From JAVBPE01 sp031549865 (GTDB lineage: Bacteria; Bacillota_I; Bacilli_A; Acholeplasmatales; Anaeroplasmataceae), in assembly GCA_031549865.1 (NCBI GenBank), contig JAVBPE010000014.1, positions 1 through 64,000 of the forward strand: 64,000 nt of DNA, read 5' to 3'. A program made the position numbers and the translations under genes. Shown piece after piece: positions 1 through 8,343 of the stretch. The notes below the pieces were generated by a model, which was not told the origin of the DNA, ran no database searches, and was given only the letters and a program-made list of their open reading frames with translations. How positions within the stretch are numbered: position 1 is the first letter of the stretch; every line of letters begins with the position of its first letter.

Positions 1-137
1 CCGGCTTTTTACCGGCTTTTTGGGTTATTTTTGGATGGTTTTGCATTAAAAAAGATTATGATTTACTACCTTTTAATTTAAGGATTTTCCTGTTTTGCTA
101 AGCTAAGCTAGAGAGTTACAATTTCTTAGGAGATAAA

Positions 138-172
138 AAAAAAGAGAAAATATCATAATTATTTTCTCTTTT
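138..172 (-). terminator. Rho-independent terminator after the Gate-domain gene
   Basis: A 13-bp inverted repeat (140-152 with 160-172, 7-nt loop) is followed on the minus strand by a run of T. It overlaps the stop codon of the gene ending at 171 and closes that transcription unit. Confidence 0.8.
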
Positions 173-1217
173 AATCAATCAAATCAACTTTTTCTATTTC
201 TAATGACGAATTTATGTTTAGTATTTTTCTCTCTTTACGCTTAATTATTATTTGATAATATAGGAAAGTAACTAAATATGTTACAGCTATTCTTATAACT
301 AATAAAAACCAAATGTTAGCACCTGCGCTTACAAAGTAAATTGTATCTTCTATAACCGAATGGCTTAAACAAATAAATAAACTTACTATTAAAACATCTC
401 TTTTACTCATTTCATTATTTTCATAACTTTGAAATATAACGGATGCGCCATATGTAATACCAAAAAGCATCCCAATAAATAAAGGTATTGTACTACTTTT
501 ACTTATTCCTAATGGTTTTGTAAATATATATAAAATATTATTTATTTTATCTAATAATTTTGAGGCTTTAAAAAATTCAATTGCTAAAGTAATATATAAA
601 ATCATTGGGGCTATACTTTTAAATGAATTCCATACTTTTAATAAAAATGCCATAAACATTTCTTTAAACCATGTATAAAATACACTAAAAGAATCAAATG
701 ATAATACCGCAATACTATTTGAATCTATGGTATCACTTGTAATTACTTCATTCATATGATTTCCAATTATAAGATTAAATGCTATGCCAAATAAAATCAT
801 TGCAACAATTCTAATAGTAACAGACTTTTTAAATGGCACCCCTATACCTTTCAATACTGCACATTCAGCAATTAAAGCATGTGAAATAAGAGCCATAATT
901 CCTAACACAGTTATTTGCTTAACTGTAAAATTTGGAATTGATTGGGCAATAGTTAGTGCTCCAAATGGAGTAAGCAGGTTTGCACTAACTATTGCAAGTG
1001 CTGCTTCGCCTGGTAACCCAAATAAGTTCATTAATGGTACAAAAGGCATTACAATATATTTTAAAATGTCTAAATATATAAAAAGCGTCAAAAGAAAATT
1101 AATGGGTATGATAATTTTCATCATAAACCAAATTGTTTTAATTGATTTCTTTATAGTCTTTTTTAAGACATCATATATAAATAAGCATATTTTTTTGAAA
1201 AAATTATTTTGTTTCAT
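171..1217 (-). CDS. Nucleoside-recognition (Gate) domain membrane protein
   Basis: This is a polytopic membrane protein of 348 residues with two Gate-like halves (about residues 29-140 and 195-310). The first half has a GLPGEAALA segment at about 67-75 and the second a glycine-rich TM segment near 245-268. Gate domains occur in nucleoside transporters, in the sporulation proteins SpmA/SpmB and in FeoB. Proteins with two Gate halves and nothing else have no settled substrate, so transport of a nucleoside or similar solute is inference. It is the last gene of the left-end minus-strand group, 82 nt below the 245-residue membrane protein, and ends in a strong terminator. The ATG start is unambiguous. 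Confidence 0.7.
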   Translation of the reverse strand: MKQNNFFKKICLFIYDVLKKTIKKSIKTIWFMMKIIIPINFLLTLFIYLDILKYIVMPFVPLMNLFGLPGEAALAIVSANLLTPFGALTIAQSIPNFTVKQITVLGIMALISHALIAECAVLKGIGVPFKKSVTIRIVAMILFGIAFNLIIGNHMNEVITSDTIDSNSIAVLSFDSFSVFYTWFKEMFMAFLLKVWNSFKSIAPMILYITLAIEFFKASKLLDKINNILYIFTKPLGISKSSTIPLFIGMLFGITYGASVIFQSYENNEMSKRDVLIVSLFICLSHSVIEDTIYFVSAGANIWFLLVIRIAVTYLVTFLYYQIIIKRKERKILNINSSLEIEKVDLID

Positions 1218-1299
1218 TTATACTCTCCAATATTTTATTAACCTATATAGTTTATCATATTGATGAGTTAATTACTACAATTATGCTTAATATCAAATT

Positions 1300-2037
1300 T
1301 TAATTAAATTTTTTCACTTTAATTAATTTTTTATTGATTAAATTATCAATTGTATCCGTTTCAAAATCTATTTTATAATCACTATCAAATTTAGCAGATT
1401 TTTCTAAATGAAGCATATCAATCAATTCTTTAGCATATTTAATCTTTCTATTTCCATTAAGTTTATATAAAAATGGTACATTTATATATTTCATTTTATC
1501 AGAAGCATCTACCCCATGATACTTAGTATCTATAAAAATATTTGGATCTAAAGCTATATACATTACTAAAGTTTTACCATTTATTCTTAATTTTATTAAT
1601 TGTTTTTTGTTTAAAGAAAATGTTTCAAAATTAAAACTCATTTTACATTTTATTCCCAAGTGCATTAAAATGTAATTTTTTATTATATTATAATTATTTT
1701 TCACTTCATTATCGGCTAAAATTAATTTTGCAGTAAAACTTTTTTTATATCTTATTTTTGCAAGATTTTTAATAAAAACATCTTCAGTTTCATCATTAAT
1801 AATCTCATTATTTTGATTTATATTTTCGATTTCATTGTCAATATATTGAATACTTATTTCATCATTTAATAAATCTTTTTTCAAAGTAGAAGCATTTTTT
1901 TTCGTCTTTAAAATTATAAAAGAGATAAAAATAGTCAGTATTAAGATAATTATTACTTCAAAAAATATTATAGTTATTTGAAAAGGTGATACTTTCAAAA
2001 ATAATAAATTGAAAAAATTATTTTGCCATATTTTCAT
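1300..2037 (-). CDS. Membrane-anchored protein with a recurring Firmicutes domain of unknown function
   Basis: One N-terminal transmembrane segment (about 22-43) is followed by an acidic linker (50-90) and a globular domain at about 98-210. That domain has the blocks KKSFTAKLI, KNYIL, LRINGKTLVMYIALDP and KYAKELID. I recognise these blocks from large surface and cytoplasmic proteins of clostridia and related Firmicutes, where the domain's role is unknown. The gene starts 13 nt after the lectin/InlB-repeat protein ends and is almost certainly co-transcribed with it, so it may help anchor or support that surface protein. A TAAGGAG-type site precedes the ATG. The domain assignment is from memory of motif spacing, not from a search. 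Confidence 0.6.
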   Translation of the reverse strand: MKIWQNNFFNLLFLKVSPFQITIIFFEVIIILILTIFISFIILKTKKNASTLKKDLLNDEISIQYIDNEIENINQNNEIINDETEDVFIKNLAKIRYKKSFTAKLILADNEVKNNYNIIKNYILMHLGIKCKMSFNFETFSLNKKQLIKLRINGKTLVMYIALDPNIFIDTKYHGVDASDKMKYINVPFLYKLNGNRKIKYAKELIDMLHLEKSAKFDSDYKIDFETDTIDNLINKKLIKVKKFN

Positions 2038-2050
2038 ATTAATTATCTCC

Positions 2051-5000
2051 TTATAATTCGATATTTTTACTATTTTGATCTTTTTTTATCTTATAAATAG
2101 CACAGCTTTGACTCACTATAACTAGCCCTAATAAAATTATCAACCACCATAAATTTATATTACCTTCGACTTTATCAAAACCTATAGCATAGGTAGAGAA
2201 ATTCTTAACATGTAAATAAATATAATTACCATCTGGAGTTACTTCTAAATATTCTCCTTTTTCATTTAGAGTAGTAGTAATTACTTCTACAACGCCTTTG
2301 TGTAGTCTATAAATTGTGTAATTATTTTTTCCAATCATGCTATCATTTAAAGGAATTATGACTGTAATATTATTATTTAATTCATTTATTACGCTTGTAT
2401 TTCCTACTCCATCAACATTTAAAACAATTTTATACATTGATAAATCTAAAAATGAATTTAATTCTTGATTATTATTTGCTGCCTTAATAATTAAATCATT
2501 TCCAAAAGATGCAGATGTCGCAGTTACAATCAGCTTTATTTCAACAATACCACCATTTTGCGCCATTTCTATATCTTGTGAAGTAATATTTCTATCATTA
2601 ATATCATTAAAAATTTCATCAAGTCCATCAACTACTACATCGGGACTTCCGTTACCTACTTCTAGTTTACTATTAGTTCTATAGCCAGATAATTTAACAA
2701 TTAAATTTGTAATTGAAGAATCAGTAATAATAAGTAATTCTGTTTTATAAAAACCATCCGTAGTTGTAACAACTAAGTTGTATACGCCAACTGGAATTCC
2801 AACAATACTAAATTTTCCATTTGTTTCTGTAATTGTTTGTTTATAAATTATATTCCCGGTTTTTATGTAAACTTCGGCATAAGCTACAGCTTCCATATTA
2901 TTATCTACTACAATACCTTCTAAGGTATAGTTTTGTTCTATCCATTTTGCATATAAGGTTATATTTGATATAACTCTATCATTTTCAAAATTCCACCTAT
3001 TAGTTAAAACTGAATCTTTATACCAACCCACAAATATATATCCTTCTTTTTGTGGTGTAGTTGGTGCCATTATATAACTATCTTTTAATATATTTGTCAA
3101 ACTATTTACTTTATTACCGCCATTTTCCTTAAAAGTCACTACAAATTTTTCGATAGATTCTTCTAACCATTTGGCGTATAAAGTAACATCATTTTGTGGC
3201 ATTGTAATAAATATAAATTCACTTTGTAGATCAATATCGCTATACCAACCCGCAAATATATAACCGTTTTTAGATGGATTTGCTGGTGAAAAAATTATAG
3301 TATTATAATATTGACTAATTGAGATAACATCGCTGCCGCCATTAGAATTAAAATGTATTGTAATGGTTTTTAACTCCCACATTGCATATAATGTTATAGT
3401 TTTATTTTCATCAAAACTAAAGTTTGGCGTATTTGATGAATTATATGAAGTTCCACTACCATCAGCTAATGTATTCCAGCCGATAAAATTATAGCCAAGA
3501 CGTGAATATGATGAAAGATTTGAATTATTTAAAATTGTATGGATAGCAGGTTGTGGTATTCCAATTTCATAACCATTTCCATTGTAATTTATTATTAATA
3601 TATTAATTTGCCAGCATGGATATAATATTATATTTGTATCTATAATATATTCCTCTGCAAATTCATATATTAAACTACCATTTAATGATGTTGACCAACC
3701 TATATGTGTATAGCCATTTCGTTCTAATACTGCATCTGATAGGATATAGTCTATACCATATGTTTTTGTACCATTCGAGATTGATCCATAGGTTGATGTG
3801 TTATAAGTTATTGTATAAATATTAATTTGCCAATAGGGATATAAAGTAACATTAGAGTTATCAATATATGCTCCACCTAAATCGTATGCCTTTTCTCCAT
3901 TTGAGGTTATTGACCATCCAACATGTGTGTACCCTGTACGTTCCAATACTATATCTGATAGGGTATAGTCTATGTCAAACGTTTTTGTGCCATTTGAAAT
4001 TGTTCCATAACTTGACGTATTATATGTTATTGTATAGGTGTTTATTTGCCAATAGGGATACAAGGTAATATTAGAATTTATTTCATAGGTTGCACCTATG
4101 TCATATGCCTTGCTTCCGCCTTCTGATGTTGACCACCCTATATGTGTATAGCCATTTCGTTCTAATACTGTATCTGATAGAATATAATCTATTTCATACG
4201 TTTTAGTTCCATTTGAGATTGTTCCATAACTTGATATATTGTAAGTTATTGTATAAGTGTTAATTTGCCAACATGGATACAAGGTAATATTAGAATTTAT
4301 TTCATAGGTTGCACCTATGTCATATGCCTTACTTCCACCTTCTGATGTTGACCAGCCTACATGAGTGTATCCTGTTCGCTCTAATACTGTATCTGATAGG
4401 ATATAGTCTATACCATATGTTTTTGTACCATTTGAGATTGTTCCATAGTTTGATGTGTTATATGTTATTGTATAAGTATTTATTTGCCAACATGGATATA
4501 GAATTAGGCTTGCATCTATAGTATAGTCTTCTGCAAATTCATATATTAAACTACCATTTAGTGATGTTGACCAACCTATATGTGTATAACCTTCTCGCTC
4601 TAACACTGTATCTGATAGACTATAATCTATACCATATGTTTTTGTACCATTTGAGATTGTTCCATAACTTGATGTGTTATATGTTATTGTATAAGTGTTA
4701 ATTTCCCAACATGGATATAGAGTTAAGTTTGCATTTGTTTGATATCTTTCACCTATGTCATATACCTTGCTTCCACCTTCTGATGTTGACCAGCCTACAT
4801 GAGTATATCCTGTACGTTCTAATACTGTATTTGACAAATTATAATCTATATTATATGTTTTAGTTCCATTGGAAATTGTTCCATAAGTTGATGTGTTATA
4901 CGTTATTGTATAAGTGTTAATTTCCCAATATGGATACAAAGTAATATTAGAATTTATTGCATAGGTTGCGCCTATGTCATATGCTTTACTTCCACCTTCT

Positions 5001-7042
5001 GATGTTGACCATCCAATATGTGTGTAGCCGGTTCTTTCAAATACTGTGTTTGATAAAGTATAATTTATACCATAAGTTTTTGTGCCATTTGGTATTATCC
5101 CATAGCTTGAAGTATTATAAGTTATTGTATAGGTGTTAATTTGCCAACATGGATAAAGATTTAAATTGGCATTTGTTTGATATGTTGCGCCTATGTCATA
5201 TACTTTACTTCCGCCATTTGTTGTTGACCAGCCTACATGTGTATAGCCGGTTCTTATTAGAATTGTATTTGACAAAGTATAGTTTATACCATATGTTTTA
5301 GTACCATTTAAGATTGTTCCATAACTCGATGTATTATAAGTTATTGTATAGGTATTAATTTGCCAACATGGATATAATATTACATTCTCATTTGCTTGAT
5401 ATCTTCCACCTATATCATATGCTTTGCTTCCGCCTTCTGATGTTGACCACCCTATATGTGTATAACCTTCTCGCTCTAACACTGTATTTGATAAGATATA
5501 ATTTACATCATGGATTTTACTACCTGAACTAATTGGTCCATATCCTGCCGTATCATAGGTTATAGAATAAACTGTTTCGTAATCTATATCCTTAAAATAT
5601 GGATAAAGTTCTAAGTTTTGATCTACTTCATAAGTAGCATTTAAAAAATAATCTATTTTCCTCAAAGCTAATGTAGAATCTATTGACCAAGCTGTATTAG
5701 CAGTTGAATCTTTAGTAAATAATGATCCAAAAATTACAGACTTTACTCCTTGCAATTTCCATGTCTTTAAAACTACGGTCTCGTCTTTTTCTATTTGATA
5801 AGTAGCATAATAAAATGTATAGCCTGAGCGATCTAACGTGTCATCAAAATAAAAATATGCATCAGAATGATTTCTAACATGAGCTAACTGTGTTCTTGTT
5901 CTTACAATATAGGGATTATTTTTTGTCCCTTTTCCTTCATAAAAACATCCTGTATCGTCTTCAATTCCCTTTACTGTTATTTCACTTATATTTCCTGCAT
6001 TATCAACACTTCTAGCTCCAATTGCACAACCATCAGCATCAATTTCAAATGGTTCTTCATAATCTAGCCATCCATCTCCATTATTATATTGAAGAGCATG
6101 TATTCCGCTTCCACCACTTTCATCTTGTCCACCACTAATACTACAAATATCATTTTCTATTAAAATTTGAGGTGCCTGTGGGGCTGTTATATCTTCAATA
6201 TAATTATTAGAAAATTCTGCACCACCCTCTAAATATTTATTTACTAATACCCACTTTGCCAAACTCATATCCAATCTTCCATATCCAGTTGCAGATGTGA
6301 ATCCAAAATACATAGTATCCCCTACTATGCTTGATATATCAATATCATATGTTACTATTGGCAAGCTTGGTCTTATTTCATTATCTGAAACATATACTTC
6401 AAGTTTATTTGTTTCACTATCATAATCAATCCACTGGCAAATACTCGTATTAGTCTTTCTTTCATATGGACTATTAGTATATCCAGCATCATCATAGTCA
6501 TCATGAACTACTCCATTTACTCCTAAGGCAATATGTGGAGGCATACCTCTATTACTATTATCAAAATAATCATATTCAATAGCTACACTGTTAGGAATGC
6601 CTGCATATCCAATTGTGTGTCCTGAAAGTCCTAGTTTATTTGTTTCAGCCGAAACAACAAAGCACCAGCCATCAGCATAAACATTTCGCATATTACCAAC
6701 ATTAAATTTAAATGCTGTACTAAATCCACTTGATGTAACTTTTTTGCTTAAAAAAACCCCATTTGAATAACCATCATATGAACTATAATGATTCATTTGA
6801 ATTGCATTATTAACAATTTTTGGATATCCATAACTAGAAACAGTAGTTGAATAAAAAAGAAGTTTATCTTTACTGTATGATCCCACATCACTTGTAAAAG
6901 AATTTCTATTTATTAATGCATATGTTTGTTCATTATTAGGTGATGCATATGTTTTATTTGATAAATTCAAGAAAACTATACAAATTAGTATAATATTCAT
7001 CAAATAGCTTATTTTTTTAAAAAATGAATTAAAAATTTTCAT
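2051..7042 (-). CDS. Giant surface protein: L-type lectin domain, InlB B-repeats, C-terminal membrane anchor
   Basis: This 1663-residue protein has a signal peptide (1-33). Residues about 45-270 resemble a bacterial L-type (legume-like) lectin fold, with the blocks ADGWCFVV and NSVAIEYDYFDN where metal/sugar-site residues normally lie. Nine near-identical 73-residue InlB-B-type repeats follow (about 487-1145, each ending LYPCW or LYPYW), then three divergent copies (to about 1368), a carboxypeptidase-regulatory-like beta-sandwich (about 1370-1450) and a terminal TM helix (about 1632-1652) with a short basic tail. There is no LPXTG motif, so it is membrane-anchored rather than sortase-linked. 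The likely role is binding host or neighbour glycans; this is inferred from the domains. It is preceded by AAGGAGG and a MerR-type promoter, and heads an operon with the 245-residue gene. Confidence 0.85.
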   Translation of the reverse strand: MKIFNSFFKKISYLMNIILICIVFLNLSNKTYASPNNEQTYALINRNSFTSDVGSYSKDKLLFYSTTVSSYGYPKIVNNAIQMNHYSSYDGYSNGVFLSKKVTSSGFSTAFKFNVGNMRNVYADGWCFVVSAETNKLGLSGHTIGYAGIPNSVAIEYDYFDNSNRGMPPHIALGVNGVVHDDYDDAGYTNSPYERKTNTSICQWIDYDSETNKLEVYVSDNEIRPSLPIVTYDIDISSIVGDTMYFGFTSATGYGRLDMSLAKWVLVNKYLEGGAEFSNNYIEDITAPQAPQILIENDICSISGGQDESGGSGIHALQYNNGDGWLDYEEPFEIDADGCAIGARSVDNAGNISEITVKGIEDDTGCFYEGKGTKNNPYIVRTRTQLAHVRNHSDAYFYFDDTLDRSGYTFYYATYQIEKDETVVLKTWKLQGVKSVIFGSLFTKDSTANTAWSIDSTLALRKIDYFLNATYEVDQNLELYPYFKDIDYETVYSITYDTAGYGPISSGSKIHDVNYILSNTVLEREGYTHIGWSTSEGGSKAYDIGGRYQANENVILYPCWQINTYTITYNTSSYGTILNGTKTYGINYTLSNTILIRTGYTHVGWSTTNGGSKVYDIGATYQTNANLNLYPCWQINTYTITYNTSSYGIIPNGTKTYGINYTLSNTVFERTGYTHIGWSTSEGGSKAYDIGATYAINSNITLYPYWEINTYTITYNTSTYGTISNGTKTYNIDYNLSNTVLERTGYTHVGWSTSEGGSKVYDIGERYQTNANLTLYPCWEINTYTITYNTSSYGTISNGTKTYGIDYSLSDTVLEREGYTHIGWSTSLNGSLIYEFAEDYTIDASLILYPCWQINTYTITYNTSNYGTISNGTKTYGIDYILSDTVLERTGYTHVGWSTSEGGSKAYDIGATYEINSNITLYPCWQINTYTITYNISSYGTISNGTKTYEIDYILSDTVLERNGYTHIGWSTSEGGSKAYDIGATYEINSNITLYPYWQINTYTITYNTSSYGTISNGTKTFDIDYTLSDIVLERTGYTHVGWSITSNGEKAYDLGGAYIDNSNVTLYPYWQINIYTITYNTSTYGSISNGTKTYGIDYILSDAVLERNGYTHIGWSTSLNGSLIYEFAEEYIIDTNIILYPCWQINILIINYNGNGYEIGIPQPAIHTILNNSNLSSYSRLGYNFIGWNTLADGSGTSYNSSNTPNFSFDENKTITLYAMWELKTITIHFNSNGGSDVISISQYYNTIIFSPANPSKNGYIFAGWYSDIDLQSEFIFITMPQNDVTLYAKWLEESIEKFVVTFKENGGNKVNSLTNILKDSYIMAPTTPQKEGYIFVGWYKDSVLTNRWNFENDRVISNITLYAKWIEQNYTLEGIVVDNNMEAVAYAEVYIKTGNIIYKQTITETNGKFSIVGIPVGVYNLVVTTTDGFYKTELLIITDSSITNLIVKLSGYRTNSKLEVGNGSPDVVVDGLDEIFNDINDRNITSQDIEMAQNGGIVEIKLIVTATSASFGNDLIIKAANNNQELNSFLDLSMYKIVLNVDGVGNTSVINELNNNITVIIPLNDSMIGKNNYTIYRLHKGVVEVITTTLNEKGEYLEVTPDGNYIYLHVKNFSTYAIGFDKVEGNINLWWLIILLGLVIVSQSCAIYKIKKDQNSKNIEL
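3608..5582 (-). repeat. Nine tandem 219-bp in-frame repeats (InlB B-repeats)
   Basis: Nine consecutive 219-bp units encode 73-residue modules with a shared INTYTITYN start, a GYTHxGWST core and an LYPxW end. Identity is high at both DNA and protein level, and units 5 and 9 share a variant centre (LNGSLIYEFAE). This pattern indicates recent duplication or gene conversion. Three older, divergent modules lie at 2939-3607. Confidence 0.9.
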
Positions 7043-7088
7043 TTATAAAGCCTCCTTATTGAATAATTAAAAGTGTTTTGTTACAATA

Positions 7089-7120
7089 ATTATATACTTG
7101 TACCTTAAGGTTCAAGTCAA
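7089..7120 (-). promoter_or_regulatory. MerR-type promoter with 20-bp spacer and central operator
   Basis: On the minus strand, TTGACT (7115-7120) and TATAAT (7089-7094) are separated by 20 bp, which is too long for unaided sigma-A. The spacer is filled by a 20-bp dyad, CTTGTACCTTAAGGTTCAAG (7097-7116), broken only by one A/T pair. An over-long spacer plus a centred dyad is the hallmark of MerR-family activation by DNA distortion. It drives the giant surface protein and faces the MerR gene at 7148. Confidence 0.85.
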
Positions 7121-7147
7121 TACTTTTGTTTAATATAAGGAGCTATT

Positions 7148-7948
7148 ATGAATAATACGGATGATACTGAAAAAAAACTATTTAAAATCAAAGAATTTGC
7201 CTCAATTTTTGGACTAACCGTAAAAGCATTAAAAGTTTATGAACAAGATAATATTTTTTTTCCTGCATATATTGATAAAAATACTGGCTATCGCTATTAC
7301 ACATCAGATCAAATGTATGAATTATCGTATATTCTATCATTGAAAAGTTTAAATTATACGCATAAAGAAATTCATGATTTTCTTAAAAACAAATTTACGT
7401 TAATGGATAAGTACAATAATTTATTGGAACAAAAAAAGACTTTGGATTTAATGTTAGATATTTATGATGTTTATTTAAATAAAAATATAAATCAAGTAAA
7501 GATAAAAGAAATTGATGAACATTATGCTTTTAACTACACTTGCATAGTTAGTAATATTGATGATGCAATTAAAGTTTTCAGCCAATTTAATAACTTAATT
7601 ATTTCTAAAGGTTTAAATTTAAAAAAAGGAATCCGTGCATATGCGGTATTCCATGATGAAGAAATTAAATTTCAAGATATTAATATGAGTTTTAGAAGTA
7701 TAATTGAAAAACCTAAAAAGATAAACAATGAAATTATAAAGGTCTTAAAACAAAAAGTTATTTCAGTTATTCATTATGGCTCATATGAAACAATTTATGA
7801 AACTTATGAAGTTTTATATAGTTATGCAAAAAATAATGATATTGAAATTATAGGGGATGCAATGGAATTTTATTTATCTAGCTCCTATGCACATAATATA
7901 TCTAATTCTTTTATAACTGAGGTATGCATTCCAATAAATATTAAATGA
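7148..7948 (+). CDS. MerR-family transcriptional regulator with effector-binding domain
   Basis: The N-terminal MerR winged helix (about 10-80) contains KIKEFASIFGLTVKALKVYE and the wing segment GYRYYTSDQ. A dimerisation helix covers about 90-115. A C-terminal half of about 145 residues ends in an E-x-C-IPI motif like GyrI/BmrR-type ligand-binding domains. A small organic ligand is therefore likely; no cysteine pair of a metal sensor is evident. AAGGAG lies 5 nt before the ATG. The gene diverges from the lectin/repeat protein, whose promoter carries a matching operator, so this protein is the obvious candidate activator. A possible promoter of its own (TTGTAC 7098-7103, TACTTT 7121-7126) overlaps the same dyad and would give autoregulation. 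Confidence 0.85.
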   Translation: MNNTDDTEKKLFKIKEFASIFGLTVKALKVYEQDNIFFPAYIDKNTGYRYYTSDQMYELSYILSLKSLNYTHKEIHDFLKNKFTLMDKYNNLLEQKKTLDLMLDIYDVYLNKNINQVKIKEIDEHYAFNYTCIVSNIDDAIKVFSQFNNLIISKGLNLKKGIRAYAVFHDEEIKFQDINMSFRSIIEKPKKINNEIIKVLKQKVISVIHYGSYETIYETYEVLYSYAKNNDIEIIGDAMEFYLSSSYAHNISNSFITEVCIPINIK

Positions 7949-7984
7949 ATTTTATAAAAATAAAAAAGTATATATAATAGATAA

Positions 7985-8006
7985 AACTCTTTTTGAGTTG
8001 TTTTAT
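7985..8006 (+). terminator. Possible terminator after the merR gene
   Basis: AACTC-ttttt-GAGTT (7985-7999) is followed by GTTTTAT and flanked by ATAAA/TTTAT. The stem is short with a bulge, so this is only a weak candidate. Confidence 0.4.
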
Positions 8007-8037
8007 AAAATGCAAAAAATAGCGTAGTTAAGGGCTA

Positions 8038-8066
8038 TTTACAATTTAAAAGTTAAATGATATTAT
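8038..8066 (+). promoter_or_regulatory. Promoter of the toxin-like small mRNA
   Basis: TTTACA (8038-8043) and TATTAT (8061-8066) are separated by exactly 17 bp. The predicted start near 8073 places a perfect 7-bp hairpin (TCACTTA-aaa-TAAGTGA, 8074-8090) at the very 5' end of the RNA, a known way of stabilising an mRNA. Confidence 0.7.
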
Positions 8067-8116
8067 CTAATAGTCACTTAAAATAAGTGAATAAATTTTA
8101 TAAAAGGAGACTAAGG

Positions 8117-8152
8117 ATGAATGTTCGCTTGAGGGAAACTTTAAGGGAATAA
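8117..8152 (+). CDS. 11-residue leader peptide (MNVRLRETLRE)
   Basis: ATG at 8117 is preceded by AAAAGGAG at 7-nt spacing. The TAA stop (8150-8152) overlaps the AAGGAGG (8151-8157) of the following ORF. Ribosomes finishing the leader would sit on the hairpin that hides the next start, so the peptide probably serves translational coupling, as mok does for hok. The charged sequence has no recognisable function of its own. It is a prediction from signals only. Confidence 0.5.
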   Translation: MNVRLRETLRE

Positions 8153-8162
8153 GGAGGTTTAG

Positions 8163-8246
8163 GTGGAATACCTAATTACTCTTATCATTGTATTATTATT
8201 AATATATATGATCATTAAGAGTAACATTACTTCTAACAAGAAGTAA
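8163..8246 (+). CDS. 27-residue single-span membrane peptide, toxin-like
   Basis: The GTG start is 5 nt after a perfect AAGGAGG. The peptide (27 residues) has MEY, a 15-residue hydrophobic stretch (LITLIIVLLLIYMII) and a basic tail ending in NKK. That is the size and layout of type I toxins such as Fst, TxpA and TisB, which depolarise the membrane. It lacks the PxxxG motif of the Fst/Ldr family, so it is either a new family or too divergent to place. Translation appears gated by a hairpin over the start codon and by the upstream leader. An antisense RNA faces it. A role as a harmless small membrane protein cannot be excluded from sequence. Confidence 0.55.
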   Translation: MEYLITLIIVLLLIYMIIKSNITSNKK

Positions 8247-8254
8247 TACCTTGA

Positions 8255-8336
8255 TTAATGCCCTTTGTTTCCATATAAAATGAGAAAAGAGATTAGTTGG
8301 ACCTAATCTCTTTTTGTTTGCAATTTATGCCCTTTG
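8255..8336. repeat. Direct repeat pair flanking the shared terminator
   Basis: The 10-mer ATGCCCTTTG occurs at 8258-8267 and again at 8327-8336 (13-nt context TTAATGCCCTTTG versus TTTATGCCCTTTG). The left copy lies in the 3' region of the small mRNA. The right copy is the template for the 5' end of the antisense RNA, so the two RNAs can pair over these bases although they do not overlap there. Confidence 0.75.
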
Positions 8337-8338
8337 CA
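8278..8338 (-). ncRNA. Candidate antisense antitoxin RNA, about 60 nt
   Basis: It is predicted to start near 8336-8338 from the promoter at 8344-8372 and to end at the shared terminator. Its 5' end can form GCAA/UUGC with a 10-nt loop displaying GGGCAU, the complement of AUGCCC in the small mRNA. Its terminator loop is complementary to that of the mRNA. Length, convergence and repeat pairing match RNA II of the pAD1 par locus, but the sequence is not similar to it as far as I can tell. Confidence 0.55.
8286..8316. terminator. Bidirectional terminator shared by the small mRNA and the antisense RNA
   Basis: A 9-bp perfect stem AGAGATTAG/CTAATCTCT (8288-8296 with 8303-8311) encloses a 6-nt loop. 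It is followed on plus by TTTTTG and on minus by TTTTCTCATTTT. It can stop the mRNA from the left and both the antisense RNA and any cca read-through from the right. The mRNA loop (UUGGAC) contains a YUNR-type U-turn, and the antisense loop is its complement. Confidence 0.8.
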
Positions 8339-8343
8339 ATTAT

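Larger units (their letters stand above)
8073..8316 (+). other. Highly structured ~245-nt mRNA of a candidate type I toxin locus
   Basis: The predicted transcript is almost wholly folded. It has a 5' hairpin (8074-8090) and a hairpin TTAGGT/ACCTAA (8159-8175) that encloses the GTG start of the second ORF. A long-range pair ACTCTTA/TAAGAGT (8178-8222) lies inside that ORF. A perfect 9-bp hairpin ATTACTTCT/AGAAGTAAT (8226-8247) covers its stop, and the terminator is at 8288-8311. It carries two small ORFs and nothing else, and no plus-strand gene lies downstream. The stacked structure around the start and stop suggests tightly controlled translation. Confidence 0.6.

Noticed and set aside
1..30. 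Short direct repeat of CCGGCTTTTT at the left edge
   Set aside because: Two copies of 10 bases at a truncated edge are too little to call an element.
784..1263. 159-codon plus-strand ORF
   Set aside because: Wholly antisense to the well-supported Gate-domain membrane protein, with low-complexity translation and no ribosome-binding site.
3868..5139. Plus-strand ORFs of 60-70 codons within the surface-protein gene
   Set aside because: They recur with the 219-bp repeats and are antisense shadows of the repeated coding sequence, without ribosome-binding sites.
3608..5582. Could the regular repeats be a CRISPR array?
   Set aside because: Units are 219 bp with no unique spacers, and translate continuously in frame as InlB B-repeats.
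8073..8316. Riboswitch or leader controlling the neighbouring cca gene
   Set aside because: The transcript runs on the opposite strand and ends in a terminator before cca; no plus-strand gene lies downstream.
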